From Acidobacteriota bacterium (GTDB lineage: Bacteria > Acidobacteriota > Thermoanaerobaculia > Multivoradales > Multivoraceae), in assembly GCA_003388555.1 (NCBI GenBank), contig QQVD01000024.1, positions 1-52,208 of the forward strand: a stretch of 52,208 bases of DNA, given 5' to 3'. The translations under genes and the position numbers were made by a program. The number at the start of each line of letters is the position of its first letter. Position 1 is the first letter of the stretch. This document shows positions 35,213 to 43,862 of this stretch, piece after piece. Under the pieces are notes generated by a model. The model was not told the DNA's origin. It was given only the letters and a program-made list of their open reading frames with translations, and made no database searches.

Positions 35213-35371
35213 TCACCCTTGCGAGCCGAACGACGGCGGCAGCCGGAATGCGCAGCGTGGTCCCGGTGCGCTGGCGAGCCGAGCGTCGAGCGTCGCTTGC
35301 GGTGCTTCGAGAGCTTCCGCCACCGCGACGTACCAGGCGTCGTACGCGGTGACGTCGTGGCGCAGCTCCAA
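35213..35371 (-). pseudogene. C-terminal remnant of a VapC-type PIN-domain toxin
   Basis: About 52 residues reading LELRHDVTAYDAWYVAVAEA and on through LDARLASAPGPRCAF. The elements R-H-x-V-TAYDAxYVAxAEAL, T-x-DARL and APGxRC match the C-terminal third of PIN-domain VapC toxins, including the acidic residues of YDA and LDARL. The N-terminal catalytic part (first Asp, Glu) is missing; the region upstream on this strand is now the intergenic DNA and vapB gene of a different, intact module. It suggests replacement or rearrangement at this site. The 287-base gap 35166-35452 holds nothing else except the palindrome. Confidence 0.7.
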
Positions 35372-35417
35372 GGATCCTGGCGGCGAACAGTCGTTCCGCA
35401 AGCGAAGCGAGCTGGCG

Positions 35418-35433
35418 GCATGCACGTGCATGC
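35418..35433. promoter_or_regulatory. Perfect 16-base palindrome, probable vapBC operator
   Basis: GCATGCACGTGCATGC, self-complementary throughout, ending 19 bases before the vapB ATG. Ribbon-helix-helix antitoxins bind such palindromes over their own promoter to repress the operon with the toxin. The position and perfect symmetry make this the strongest operator candidate in the window. Confidence 0.7.
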
Positions 35434-35452
35434 ATCAGCTAGCCTCGCTGCG

Positions 35453-35692
35453 ATGAGAACCACGATCGAACTGCGTGACGAGCTCAGGGCGGCACTGCTC
35501 GAGCTGGCCGCCAAGCGCGGCGAGAAGGGCTTCTCCCGCCTCGTCGGCGAAGCCATCGAGGCCTATCTCAGAACCGAAGAGGCGCGCGACGCGTCGCGAC
35601 AGAAGGCGTTGTCGGTGCGCGGGGTCCTCAGCGACTCGGACGCCTCCGAGTTGCGCCGGAGCACTGGCCAGATCCGGCGCCACTGGCGGTGA
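35453..35692 (+). CDS. vapB: Ribbon-helix-helix antitoxin, VapB-like
   Basis: 79 residues from ATG at 35453; no clear ribosome site, so the message may start close to the ATG. The N-terminus MRTTIELRDELRAALLELAA is a typical ribbon-helix-helix strand and helix, followed by KGFSRLVGEAIEAYL, the second helix of the fold; the Arg/His-rich C-terminus would neutralise the toxin. The stop overlaps the vapC GTG by 4 bases (GTGA). It should bind both the toxin and the upstream palindrome. Confidence 0.82.
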   Translation: MRTTIELRDELRAALLELAAKRGEKGFSRLVGEAIEAYLRTEEARDASRQKALSVRGVLSDSDASELRRSTGQIRRHWR

Positions 35693-36084
35693 TCGTCGCC
35701 GACACCGACGTACTCATCGACCTCCTCGGCCGCGGGGCGGCGCAACGTGTCGCGCTCGAGATCGAGGCCGGAGCACTCGCCACGACCGCGATCACCCGCT
35801 TCGAGCTCCTCTCCGGCGCCAAGGGACGACGCCAACTGAGGGCGGTGGAGGACCTCCTGGCGGCGCTCCCGACCCTCTCCCTCGATGCCGACACCGCGGA
35901 CGAAGCCGCCCGACTTCGTCGAGGCCTCGAGGCGGAACGCCGCGGCATCGCGACGGCGGACAGCCTGATCGCCGGCATCGTGCTCCGGCATCAGGCGATC
36001 CTCCTGACCCGGAACCGCAGGCACCTCGAGAGGGTGCCGGGCCTCGTGCTCGCCCAGCTCGACCTGGACAACGCAGCCGACTGA
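35689..36084 (+). CDS. vapC: PIN-domain ribonuclease toxin, VapC
   Basis: 131 residues from GTG at 35689, overlapping the antitoxin stop. The PIN-domain acidic residues are present: Asp in VADTDVLIDLL, Glu in TRFELLSG, Asp in IATADSLIAG, and the later LLTRNRRHLERV segment that closes the site. VapC toxins are Mg-dependent RNases that cut tRNA or rRNA loops when the antitoxin is degraded. Length matches the family. It looks intact, unlike the VapC fragment 320 bases upstream on the other strand. Confidence 0.88.
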   Translation: MIVADTDVLIDLLGRGAAQRVALEIEAGALATTAITRFELLSGAKGRRQLRAVEDLLAALPTLSLDADTADEAARLRRGLEAERRGIATADSLIAGIVLRHQAILLTRNRRHLERVPGLVLAQLDLDNAAD

Positions 36085-36204
36085 TTCCGCCGGGCCCTGG
36101 CCCTTCGGGCCGGACGATCGACGCGACCCCACGACCGGCAGCTCCCCTCCCGGGCACGGCGGTCCGCGGACCCCTCGGCCTCCACCCGGTCGCGCCTCGA
36201 CGCC

Positions 36205-37254
36205 CTACTCGACCCCGGCGGCCTCCCGCTCCTCGAGACGTGCCCCTTTCAGAATGCCCGGCATCGCGTAGTTGCCCTCGTGGCAGGCGTACTCGAAGAC
36301 GGGGCCCAGGACCGCACGAAGGGTCATCTCGCCGCGCATCGGCTCGCTGTAGTGCAGCGGGTCGTCGATCCGGAAGGCGTAGTGGATGGCGTCGTCCGAG
36401 ACGCGGGTCAGCCGCTCCTCGACGCGCGCCTGCTCGGAGTAGTAGAGCGGACCGTAGCTGGCGCGTTCGGGATGGAAGTCGGTGGTCTCGATCACCAGCA
36501 CCTCGCCGTCCCAGTGCGCGACCGAGTCGCCGAGCCAGCGCGGCACCCGTCCACGGCTCGAGGCCTGCCTCGCCTCCTTCGCCGCGGCAGCGTCGGCGAC
36601 GATCGGGATGTCGCGCGCGTCGTGCACCATCTCGATCAGCACCATCAGGCGATCGCCGGTCTGCACGAAGCGGTAGTAGTTGTTGTAGAGCACGTTGAGC
36701 ATCGGCGGGCCCGCCGTGCCCCCGAAGCCCAGCACGCAGCGCTCGCCGAGCGACATCACCTCGGGGCCTTCGCGCGTCCGGCGCAGCTCGCCGGCGGCCG
36801 TCAGCCGCTCGCGCAGCTCCGGCAGGTACGGCACCTGGCCGTCGGCCGGCTCGACCAGCCACGAGGACCTGATCTCGCCGTTGACCACGGCGTAGTCGGT
36901 GCCCGGATCGACCCAGCCGGCGTTGTAGTTGCCGACCGGCGGCAGCCTCTCGACGACCTCCGGTGCCTCACGGTCCGGGTCGCTCGGCTGCAGATCCCTG
37001 GCGGCCCGCACGTTGTGGAAGTGCTTGCCCGACAGCTCGGCGGCACGCGCCGGATCGAGCACCAGCGTCTCGATGTCGTCGGGGCGCGACAGCCGGGTCA
37101 GCGAGGCGTTGGTCCAGACGCCGGAGAAGTCCGGCCTGCCCTCGGCCGTGCGCGGTGGATCGTAGGCGGGCTCCTGGCCGAGAGCGCCGACCGGGAGACC
37201 CCAGGAGAGCAGCAACGAGAACGAGAACGCGACACCGAGAGGCAACTTGACCAT
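36205..37254 (-). CDS. Secreted DFSGVW-type protein, unknown function
   Basis: 349 residues from ATG at 37254 with AGGAG 6 bases upstream; a longer in-frame start is possible but lacks a site. Signal peptide LGVAFSFSLLLSWGLPVGALG. The N-terminal PPRTAEGRPDFSGVWTN and the later GERCVLGFGGTAGPPML and HYAFRIDDPLHYSEP segments belong to a periplasmic family often found in Acidobacteria and some Proteobacteria; I know of no assigned function. It is divergent, with 306 bases between, from the PQQ dehydrogenase gene, so joint regulation is possible. Confidence 0.8.
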   Translation of the reverse strand: MVKLPLGVAFSFSLLLSWGLPVGALGQEPAYDPPRTAEGRPDFSGVWTNASLTRLSRPDDIETLVLDPARAAELSGKHFHNVRAARDLQPSDPDREAPEVVERLPPVGNYNAGWVDPGTDYAVVNGEIRSSWLVEPADGQVPYLPELRERLTAAGELRRTREGPEVMSLGERCVLGFGGTAGPPMLNVLYNNYYRFVQTGDRLMVLIEMVHDARDIPIVADAAAAKEARQASSRGRVPRWLGDSVAHWDGEVLVIETTDFHPERASYGPLYYSEQARVEERLTRVSDDAIHYAFRIDDPLHYSEPMRGEMTLRAVLGPVFEYACHEGNYAMPGILKGARLEEREAAGVE

Positions 37255-37560
37255 GCGAGGCTCCTGCACGGCTCGAAGACGGGACGGCGTTCGGCGATGC
37301 CGCGGCCGGATCGAGGGCGCCGCCGGTCCAGGGCCGACTCCGGTGCTCGGAACGCTCGGGCCGGCCGCATCAAAGGAGTTCTGGGTTCGTTCCCGGCACT
37401 GTAGCGCAGCGCACGGTCGTGGCTGCGCTCGGGCCACCACCCAGCGCGTCGGTGACCCGGAGACGCCAGCGGGCTCCAGCCAAGGCCCCGGTGCCATACT
37501 GAGCGCTGCCCTCCCGATCCACCGCCTTCCCCAGTTCCGCAGAGCCCGAGGTCCCTCCGC
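37255..37560. other. 306-base divergent intergenic region
   Basis: Contains the start regions of the DFSGVW protein (minus) and PQQ dehydrogenase (plus). I see no strong dyad. CATACT near 37495 is a weak -10 candidate for the dehydrogenase, without a good -35. Confidence 0.3.
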
Positions 37561-39702
37561 TTGTCGAAGCGACGCCGCGTGCAGACACCGTCGACGGGCC
37601 TCCGGCTCGTCCTGCGCCGGCTCGACCTGGGTCTACGCGCCCTCCTCCTGCTCGGCTCCTGGACTGCCTCTCCACGGCCCGCCCAGGCTGAGGAGTGGCG
37701 CCACTACGGCGGCGACCTCGCCAGTTCCAAGCACTCCCCGCTCGCCGACATCGATGCCGGCAACTTCGCCGATCTCGAGATCGCCTGGTCGTGGACGTCG
37801 GTCGACGGCTGGCTCAGCCACACCACCGCGCAGGGCACCTGGTGGGGCCCCTCCGACGACGTCTTCGCCGCTCTCGCAGAGGAGCGACCGGACCTCTGGC
37901 GCAACGGCCGGCCGCCCCGGATCAGCAGCCTCAAGGTGACGCCGCTGAAGGTCGGCGATCGTCTCTTCGTGGTCACCCCGCTCTATCAGGCGGCGGCGAT
38001 CGATGCCGCCTCCGGCGAGACCCTGTGGGTGTTCGACCCCAGGAGCTACGCGGCCGGCACTCCGACCATGAGCCTGCTCTTCAACCACCGCGGACCCGCC
38101 TACTGGGACGGCGCCGGCCAGCGAGCCGGGAGCGACGTTCCAAGGAAGAGTGCGGACGCCTGCGCGCCGCGCCTGCTCTGGGGCACCGGGGACGGCTGGC
38201 TCGTGGCGGTCGACGCGCGCACCGGCCGGCCGATCGAGGGCTTCGGAGAGGGTGGCCGGGTCGACCTGATGCAGGGGCTGCCGCGCGCCCGGCGCGGCGA
38301 GCGCGACTACCTCAACGCGCTGCGCTACTCCTCCTCCTCGCCTCCCCTGGTCGTCGGCGACGTGGTGATCACCGGCTCCTCGATCGCCGACCGACGCATC
38401 ACCAAGGAGGCCATCCCCGGCGACGTGCGCGCCTGGGACGCCTGCACCGGCGAGCTGCGCTGGACCTTCCACACCGTGCCGCGCGCCGGCGAGCTCGGCC
38501 ACGACTCCTGGCTCGAGGGGTCGGCCGACTACAGCGGCAACACCAACGTGTGGACGATGATGAGCGCCGACGCCGAGCGCGGCATCGTCTACCTGCCGAT
38601 CGGCACACCGACCAACGACTTCTACGGCGGTCACCGCAAAGGCGACAACCTCTTTGCCGAGAGCCTGGTCGCTCTCGACGTCGCCACCGGCGAGCGGCTC
38701 TGGCACTACCAGACGGTGCACCACGGCGTGTGGGACTACGACCTCCCGGCGGCGCCCAACCTGGTCGACGTCACCGTCGGCGGCGAGCGCATCCCGGCCG
38801 TGGCGCAGGTGACCAAGCAGGGGTTCGTGTTCGTCTTCCACCGCGTCACCGGCGCGCCGCTCTGGCCGATCGAGGAGCGTCCGGTGCCGGCCTCCGACAT
38901 CCCCGGCGAGCAGCTCTCGAAGACCCAGCCCCATCCCACCTGGCCGCTGCCCTTCGAAGCCCAGGGCGTCAGCGAGGAGGACCTGATCGACTTCACGCCC
39001 GAGCTGCGCGCCGAAGCGCTCGAGATCGCCCGTTCCTTCCGTCTCGGCCCGCTGTTCACGCCGCCCTCGCTGGCCGGCGAAGGCGACGGCGCCACCCGGG
39101 CCACTCTGCAGCGCCCCGGCCTCGCTGGAGGGGCGAACTGGCACGGCGCCGCCGTCGACCCGGAGAGCGGCTGGCTCTACGTGCCGTCGCGCAGCAGCCT
39201 CACCGCCGTGCAGTTCTACACCCCCGACCCCGAACAGGGGGGCACCCTGCGCTACACCCACCGCTCGGCCGGCGGCACCGCCGGACCGCGCGACCTGCCG
39301 CTGGTCAAGCCGCCGTACTCACGACTCACCGCGATCGATCTCAACAGCGGCGAGCACGTCTGGATGCAGCCGCTCGGCGACGGCGACCCGATCCGTCGGC
39401 ACCCCGACCTCCAGCACCTCGATCTGCCTCCACTGGGTGGCGATCGCTACACCGGGCCGCTGGTGACGAGCACCCTGCTGATCCTCGGCCAGGCGACCGT
39501 GGGCTCCGACGACGGCCCACCCGGTTGGCTGGTGGCGCGCGACAAGAGGACCGGCACCGAGGTCGGCCGCGTCGCCCTGCCGGGATCGCCCATCGGCACC
39601 CCGATGACCTACTCGGTCGGCGGGCGGCAGCACATCGCGCTGACGGTGAGCGGACAGCCGCCGCGTCTGGTCGCCCTGGCGCTCCCGCTGCCGGCTCCGT
39701 GA
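37561..39702 (+). CDS. Periplasmic PQQ-dependent dehydrogenase (glucose dehydrogenase-like)
   Basis: 713 residues from TTG at 37561 with GAGG about 10 bases upstream. N-terminal signal-like sequence (LGLRALLLLGSWTASPRPAQA). It shows the eight-bladed quinoprotein pattern: W-motif blades such as AAAIDAASGETLWVFDPRSY, VALDVATGERLWHYQTVHHG with VWDYDLPAAPNLVDV, and GWLVARDKRTGTEVGRVALP. IGTPTNDFYGGHRKGDNLF and the HHGVWDYD segment near the quinone are hallmarks of soluble mGDH-like enzymes. They oxidise sugars or alcohols in the periplasm and pass electrons to the respiratory chain. Substrate cannot be told from sequence; no PQQ-synthesis genes are in the window. Confidence 0.9.
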   Translation: MSKRRRVQTPSTGLRLVLRRLDLGLRALLLLGSWTASPRPAQAEEWRHYGGDLASSKHSPLADIDAGNFADLEIAWSWTSVDGWLSHTTAQGTWWGPSDDVFAALAEERPDLWRNGRPPRISSLKVTPLKVGDRLFVVTPLYQAAAIDAASGETLWVFDPRSYAAGTPTMSLLFNHRGPAYWDGAGQRAGSDVPRKSADACAPRLLWGTGDGWLVAVDARTGRPIEGFGEGGRVDLMQGLPRARRGERDYLNALRYSSSSPPLVVGDVVITGSSIADRRITKEAIPGDVRAWDACTGELRWTFHTVPRAGELGHDSWLEGSADYSGNTNVWTMMSADAERGIVYLPIGTPTNDFYGGHRKGDNLFAESLVALDVATGERLWHYQTVHHGVWDYDLPAAPNLVDVTVGGERIPAVAQVTKQGFVFVFHRVTGAPLWPIEERPVPASDIPGEQLSKTQPHPTWPLPFEAQGVSEEDLIDFTPELRAEALEIARSFRLGPLFTPPSLAGEGDGATRATLQRPGLAGGANWHGAAVDPESGWLYVPSRSSLTAVQFYTPDPEQGGTLRYTHRSAGGTAGPRDLPLVKPPYSRLTAIDLNSGEHVWMQPLGDGDPIRRHPDLQHLDLPPLGGDRYTGPLVTSTLLILGQATVGSDDGPPGWLVARDKRTGTEVGRVALPGSPIGTPMTYSVGGRQHIALTVSGQPPRLVALALPLPAP

Positions 39703-39784
39703 GCCGGCGCCGGTCGAGCCTCGCCGCGAGCGGTCCCACACCCCTGCCGCTCGCCGCGGCGCGGAGCACGGCCCCGCTGTGGAC

Positions 39785-40447
39785 TCAGGGAGGCTCGGCG
39801 AGCGTGAAGGGGGCGCTCCAGCGGTGCCTGCCCCAGGCCAGCACCAGGGTGCCGCGCGCCGCATCCGCCGTCCAGGCGAGATCGGCCGTGAAGGCCTGCT
39901 CGGCATCGTCCTCCGCGGTGAGCTCGTGCAGCAGCGGCGCCGCCGCGCGATCGGCGGCAGGATCGTGCTGGGTTCCCCAGACGTCGCCCTGATCGTTGAA
40001 CAACAGCTCCCAGCCCTCGGCGGTCCTGCGGATCCACAGCGAATAGATGCCGTCGAAGTCGGGCGCGACGTTGCCGGTCGGGACCTCCTGCTCGCCGAAG
40101 CGCAGCGACACATCGTTGCGCAGGCGCAGGGCGGGGGCGGAGAAGAACCGCACGACGCCGCCGCTGCCGAGCGACTCGAGCTCGGCGAACTCGGCGCTGT
40201 CGACGCTGGTGAGGGGATGCGCCAGCTCGATCTCGTGCGCGCCGAGCGTCGCACTGGCGGTCCCCCGCGTCGGTGCTCGTCGCGCCCGCTGCGCCGCGGG
40301 CTGCCCGGCCGGCACCTGCGCCGCGACTGCCGACGGGCCCCCTCCCTGCATAGCGGCTGCCGCGGCAGCCGGCGGCGCCTGTGCCGCCTGCGTGGCCTGC
40401 GACGCCATGGCCACCAGGCCGGCGATCCACATCGATCTCGTCGCCAT
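39785..40447 (-). CDS. Secreted DUF2911-like protein
   Basis: 220 residues from ATG at 40447, with GAGG about 10 bases upstream. A short signal peptide (MWIAGLVAMASQATQAA) and an Ala/Gln/Pro-rich linker to about residue 60. The rest resembles DUF2911: a beta-rich domain with GIYSLWIRRTAEGWELLFND and the WGTQHDPAADRAAAP motif. Function of the family unknown. It converges with the dehydrogenase gene and diverges from the copper monooxygenase gene, with 267 bases between starts. Confidence 0.75.
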   Translation of the reverse strand: MATRSMWIAGLVAMASQATQAAQAPPAAAAAAMQGGGPSAVAAQVPAGQPAAQRARRAPTRGTASATLGAHEIELAHPLTSVDSAEFAELESLGSGGVVRFFSAPALRLRNDVSLRFGEQEVPTGNVAPDFDGIYSLWIRRTAEGWELLFNDQGDVWGTQHDPAADRAAAPLLHELTAEDDAEQAFTADLAWTADAARGTLVLAWGRHRWSAPFTLAEPP

Positions 40448-40714
40448 CCGGGGTTACCTCGTTCAGGTGGAAGTCAGCCGGTGGGGGGTGCGTCGCGAAG
40501 TCGCGAGGGGGCTGAGCGCAAGAGCAGTCGTGGGAGCCCTCATCCTAGCCGCGCCGACGGGGCCGCATCCTCAGTGGCTCCGTCGCCCCGGCGCGCCGCG
40601 GCACGCGTGTCGTACACTGGTCGACACCACTCCGACAGCCCCAGTCCAGGTCCACCCGCCGCTCTCGGCCGCGCCAGTCCGCGCGGGGCATCCGGCAGCA
40701 CGGAGGAAGCACGC

Positions 40715-42154
40715 ATGAGACGTTTCGCCTCTCCGCAAAGCTCATGGAGGCTCGCAGTGCGTCGGCCCGCCACCCGGGTCGCCGGGTCGACGTGCCGATT
40801 GCCCCAGGTGCTCCTCCGACTGGCGACGACGTCGGGCCTGGCCCTGATCGCCGCCGCGGCGCAAGCGCATTCGACGGCCGCACCGGCAGCCGCCGGCAGC
40901 GCCGTCGACCAGGAGATCACCTTCTACCGCGACGTGCTCCCGATCCTGCAGGACAACTGCCAGACCTGCCACCGCCCCGGAGGCGACAACTACACCGGCA
41001 TGGTGGCGCCGATGTCGCTGATCACCTACGACGAAGTCCGTCCGTGGGCCAAGTCGGTGGCCCGCAACGTCCAGTCGCGCACCATGCCGCCCTGGTACGC
41101 CGACGAGGCCTTCCACGGCGTGTTCGAGAACGAGCGCACCCTGACCCAGCAGGAGATCGACACTGTCGTCGCGTGGGCCACCTCGGGCGCCAGACCGGGG
41201 GATCCGGCGCACGCTCCGGACCCGGTCGACTTCGCCACCCACGGTTGGCGCATCGGCGAGCCGGATCTCATCGTCGACGCGCCGCGCTACTTCGTGCCCG
41301 ACGACGCCGACACGCACTACGTCACCCACACCGTGACGCTCGACGAGTCGATGCTCCCGAAGAGTCGCTTCATCAAGGCCATCGAGTGGCGCGGCGGCCC
41401 GGCGGTGCACCACATCGTCGGCTACGGCTTCCTGCCGGGACGCGGTCAGGAGCGTGGCACCGGCTACGGGCTCGGCTCGATCGCGCCGGGCGAGGAGCCG
41501 ATGCAGTTCCCCGACGGCTACGCCAAGCTGCTGGTCGCAGGCACCACCGTCGCCTTCTCGATGCACTACCACAAGGAGAAGGGACCGGGGACCGGAGTCT
41601 GGGACCAGTCCCAGGTGGCGTTCGCGTTCTACCCCGAGGACGCCGAGCTGCATCACTTCGTCGACCACGACCCGATCGGCAACCGCTGGTTCGACATCCC
41701 TCCAGGCCACCCGGAGTGGAAGGTCGGCGCCGGACGGGTCTTCGAACGCGACACGACGATCATCGCGCTGCACCCGCACATGCACCTGCGCGGCAAATCC
41801 GCCGAGTACGTCGCCCACTACCCCGACGGCAGCGAGGAGACGCTGCTCAGCGTGCCCGCCTGGGACTTCAACTGGCAGACCGACTACTCGTTCGCCGAGC
41901 CCAAGCGACTGCCCGCCGGTACGCGGGTGGAGTACACCGCGATCTTCGACAACTCGGAGGCCAACCCCGCCAACCCCGATCCCACCGTCTCGGTGGACTG
42001 GGGCCAGGAGACCTGGGACGAGATGATGCTCGGCTACGTCACCTACTCACGCACCCAGCCGGAGCGGCTCACCGTCGAGGGCGTGCTGGCCGAGCACTTC
42101 GGCGTCACCGAGTTCGAGGACGTCGAGGCCGGTGAGGACATCGCCCAGGACTGA
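40715..42154 (+). CDS. Cytochrome c-type plus copper monooxygenase-like secreted protein
   Basis: 479 residues from ATG at 40715 (GGAGGAAG upstream); the frame extends further upstream but without coding character. Signal peptide VLLRLATTSGLALIAAAAQA. Residues 82-86 are CQTCH, a haem c site, followed by MSLITYDEVRPWA typical of planctomycete/acidobacterial haem domains. The C-terminal ~270 residues look like the PHM/DBM (dopamine beta-monooxygenase) copper fold: HHIVGYG with His232/233, MHYHKEKG (284-286), HPHMHLRGK (353-357), which can be copper ligands. So haem electron entry and a copper oxygenation site may sit in one polypeptide. The substrate is not evident. It acts in the periplasm or outside the cell. 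Confidence 0.85.
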   Translation: MRRFASPQSSWRLAVRRPATRVAGSTCRLPQVLLRLATTSGLALIAAAAQAHSTAAPAAAGSAVDQEITFYRDVLPILQDNCQTCHRPGGDNYTGMVAPMSLITYDEVRPWAKSVARNVQSRTMPPWYADEAFHGVFENERTLTQQEIDTVVAWATSGARPGDPAHAPDPVDFATHGWRIGEPDLIVDAPRYFVPDDADTHYVTHTVTLDESMLPKSRFIKAIEWRGGPAVHHIVGYGFLPGRGQERGTGYGLGSIAPGEEPMQFPDGYAKLLVAGTTVAFSMHYHKEKGPGTGVWDQSQVAFAFYPEDAELHHFVDHDPIGNRWFDIPPGHPEWKVGAGRVFERDTTIIALHPHMHLRGKSAEYVAHYPDGSEETLLSVPAWDFNWQTDYSFAEPKRLPAGTRVEYTAIFDNSEANPANPDPTVSVDWGQETWDEMMLGYVTYSRTQPERLTVEGVLAEHFGVTEFEDVEAGEDIAQD

Positions 42155-42484
42155 TCGCCGGCGCGGGTGAACGGGCGGTCCGCGGATCGGATCCGGCGAA
42201 GGTGAGGCGCCGAGCGCGCAGTCTGCGCCTTCCGCCCGCGATCTCTCTCACCTCTACGAAGGCCGTCCGTGGTCGGGCTTCGTGGTGCCGTCCAGCCGGG
42301 TGCGGGCGGCGGCGCCGCAAGACGCTCGGCCAAATCGCACTAGGATCCGTTCTCTCGCGTCTCCAGCCCCAGCTTCGGCAAGGCGACCCGGCCACGAGCA
42401 GCCGGCCGCACGGACGAACCCGTGCGTCCCGGCCGGTTCGTGAACCCGCCGAGGAGGACGACGCACCGATCGGGGAGAACACCG
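42155..42484. other. 330-base gap before the YfcC-like gene
   Basis: No supported gene. GCGCA-GTC-TGCGC near 42218-42230 is a short hairpin that may end the monooxygenase transcript. The GGGGAG ribosome site of the next gene is at its right end. Confidence 0.35.
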
Positions 42485-43825
42485 TTGCCCACCCTCCGCC
42501 TGCCGCATCCGATGGTCCTCCTGCTGGCCGCGGTCCTCGCCGCGGCGGTGCTCACCTGGATCCTGCCGGCGGGGGAGTTCGAGCGTGCCCTCGACCCTGA
42601 GACAGAGCGCGAGCAGGTGGTCGCGGGCACCTACAAGAGCGTCGATCCCGCGCCGGTCGGGCCCCTGGGGGCGGCGTTGGCCGTCCCGCGCGGCGTCGTC
42701 GCCGGCTCCGAGGTCGTCGTCGTCATCCTCTTCGTCGGCGGTGCCTTCGTCCTGCTCGATCGCACCGGAGCCCTCGCTCGGCTGATCGGCGCCCTGCTCG
42801 GCCGCACCCACAGACCCCGCACCGTCGTCGTCACGGTCTCGATCCTCTTCGCCACCCTCGGCGCCCTGGTGAATCTGCACGAGGAGATCATCGCGCTCGT
42901 CCCCGTGCTCGTGGTGCTGAGCCGAGGACTCGGCTTCGGGGCGATCACGGCGCTCGCGATGAGCATCGGAGCCGCCGTGGTCGGCGCGGCGTTCGGCCCC
43001 ACGAATCCCTTCGCGGCCGGGATCGCCCAGCAGTTCGCCGACGTGCCGCCACTGACCGGCTTCGGCTCGCGACTGGGACTGACGGTCGGCGCCGTGACGG
43101 TCTGGATCCTGTGGACGCTGTCGCAGACCAAGCACGACGACGTGCGCCCGGACGTCGAGGCCGGCGACAGCCAACCCGCGACGCGGCGCGACGCGCTGAT
43201 GCTCGGCCTCGCCCTGCTGCCGTTCGTTCCCTACGTCCTCGGAACGCTGCGGCTCGGATGGGGCTTCAACGAGCTCTCGGCCTGCTTCCTCGTCGCAGCC
43301 TACGCCGTCGGCCTGCTGGCTGGGCTCGGCATCCACGGCACCACCGTGGAGTACTTCAAGGGCATGGAGGCGATGCTCACCGCGGCGCTGTTCGTCGGTG
43401 TCGCGCGCGGCATCTCGGTCGTGCTCACCGACGGCCGGATCATCGACACCATCGTCTACGGACTGGCCAAGCCGCTCGAGGCGCTGCCGGGGCTCCTCGC
43501 CGCCGGGCTCATGGTGCCGACGCACACCCTGCTGCACCTCGTGGTTCCGTCCAACAGCGGCCACGCCGCACTCGTCATGCCGATCATGGCGCCGGTGGCC
43601 GATCTCCTCGGACTGCCGCGAGATCTCGCGGTGCTCGCCTACCAGCTCGGCGGCCCGACCACCGACATGCTGGTCCCCACCAACGGCGCCCTGCTCGCCA
43701 TGGTGCTGGCCGCGGGTGTGCCCTACGGCCGCTGGCTACGCTTCGCCGTGCCGGGCACGCTGCTCGTCGTCGTCCCGGCGATGGTCGCGATCGCGGTGTG
43801 GCACACGTTGGGGACGGGGGTGTAG
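42485..43825 (+). CDS. YfcC-family membrane carrier (basic amino-acid/antiporter-like)
   Basis: I chose TTG at 42485 (446 residues, GGGGAG 8 bases upstream) over an upstream GTG without a ribosome site. Multi-span membrane protein, about eleven hydrophobic segments. LPHPMVLLLAAVLAAAVLTW with ILPAGEFER at the N-terminus, LFATLGALVNLHEEIIALVP, GAAFGPTNPFAAGIAQ and LHLVVPSNSGHAALVMPIM are typical of the YfcC / UIT-like / short-chain carboxylate and arginine-ornithine transporter family. Substrate uncertain: dicarboxylates, ornithine or acetate-type acids in characterised relatives. Stands alone, followed by a convergent methyltransferase. Confidence 0.85.
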   Translation: MPTLRLPHPMVLLLAAVLAAAVLTWILPAGEFERALDPETEREQVVAGTYKSVDPAPVGPLGAALAVPRGVVAGSEVVVVILFVGGAFVLLDRTGALARLIGALLGRTHRPRTVVVTVSILFATLGALVNLHEEIIALVPVLVVLSRGLGFGAITALAMSIGAAVVGAAFGPTNPFAAGIAQQFADVPPLTGFGSRLGLTVGAVTVWILWTLSQTKHDDVRPDVEAGDSQPATRRDALMLGLALLPFVPYVLGTLRLGWGFNELSACFLVAAYAVGLLAGLGIHGTTVEYFKGMEAMLTAALFVGVARGISVVLTDGRIIDTIVYGLAKPLEALPGLLAAGLMVPTHTLLHLVVPSNSGHAALVMPIMAPVADLLGLPRDLAVLAYQLGGPTTDMLVPTNGALLAMVLAAGVPYGRWLRFAVPGTLLVVVPAMVAIAVWHTLGTGV

Positions 43826-43862
43826 CCAAGACGGCGACCCCCTTCGTCCCGGTGCCCGACGG

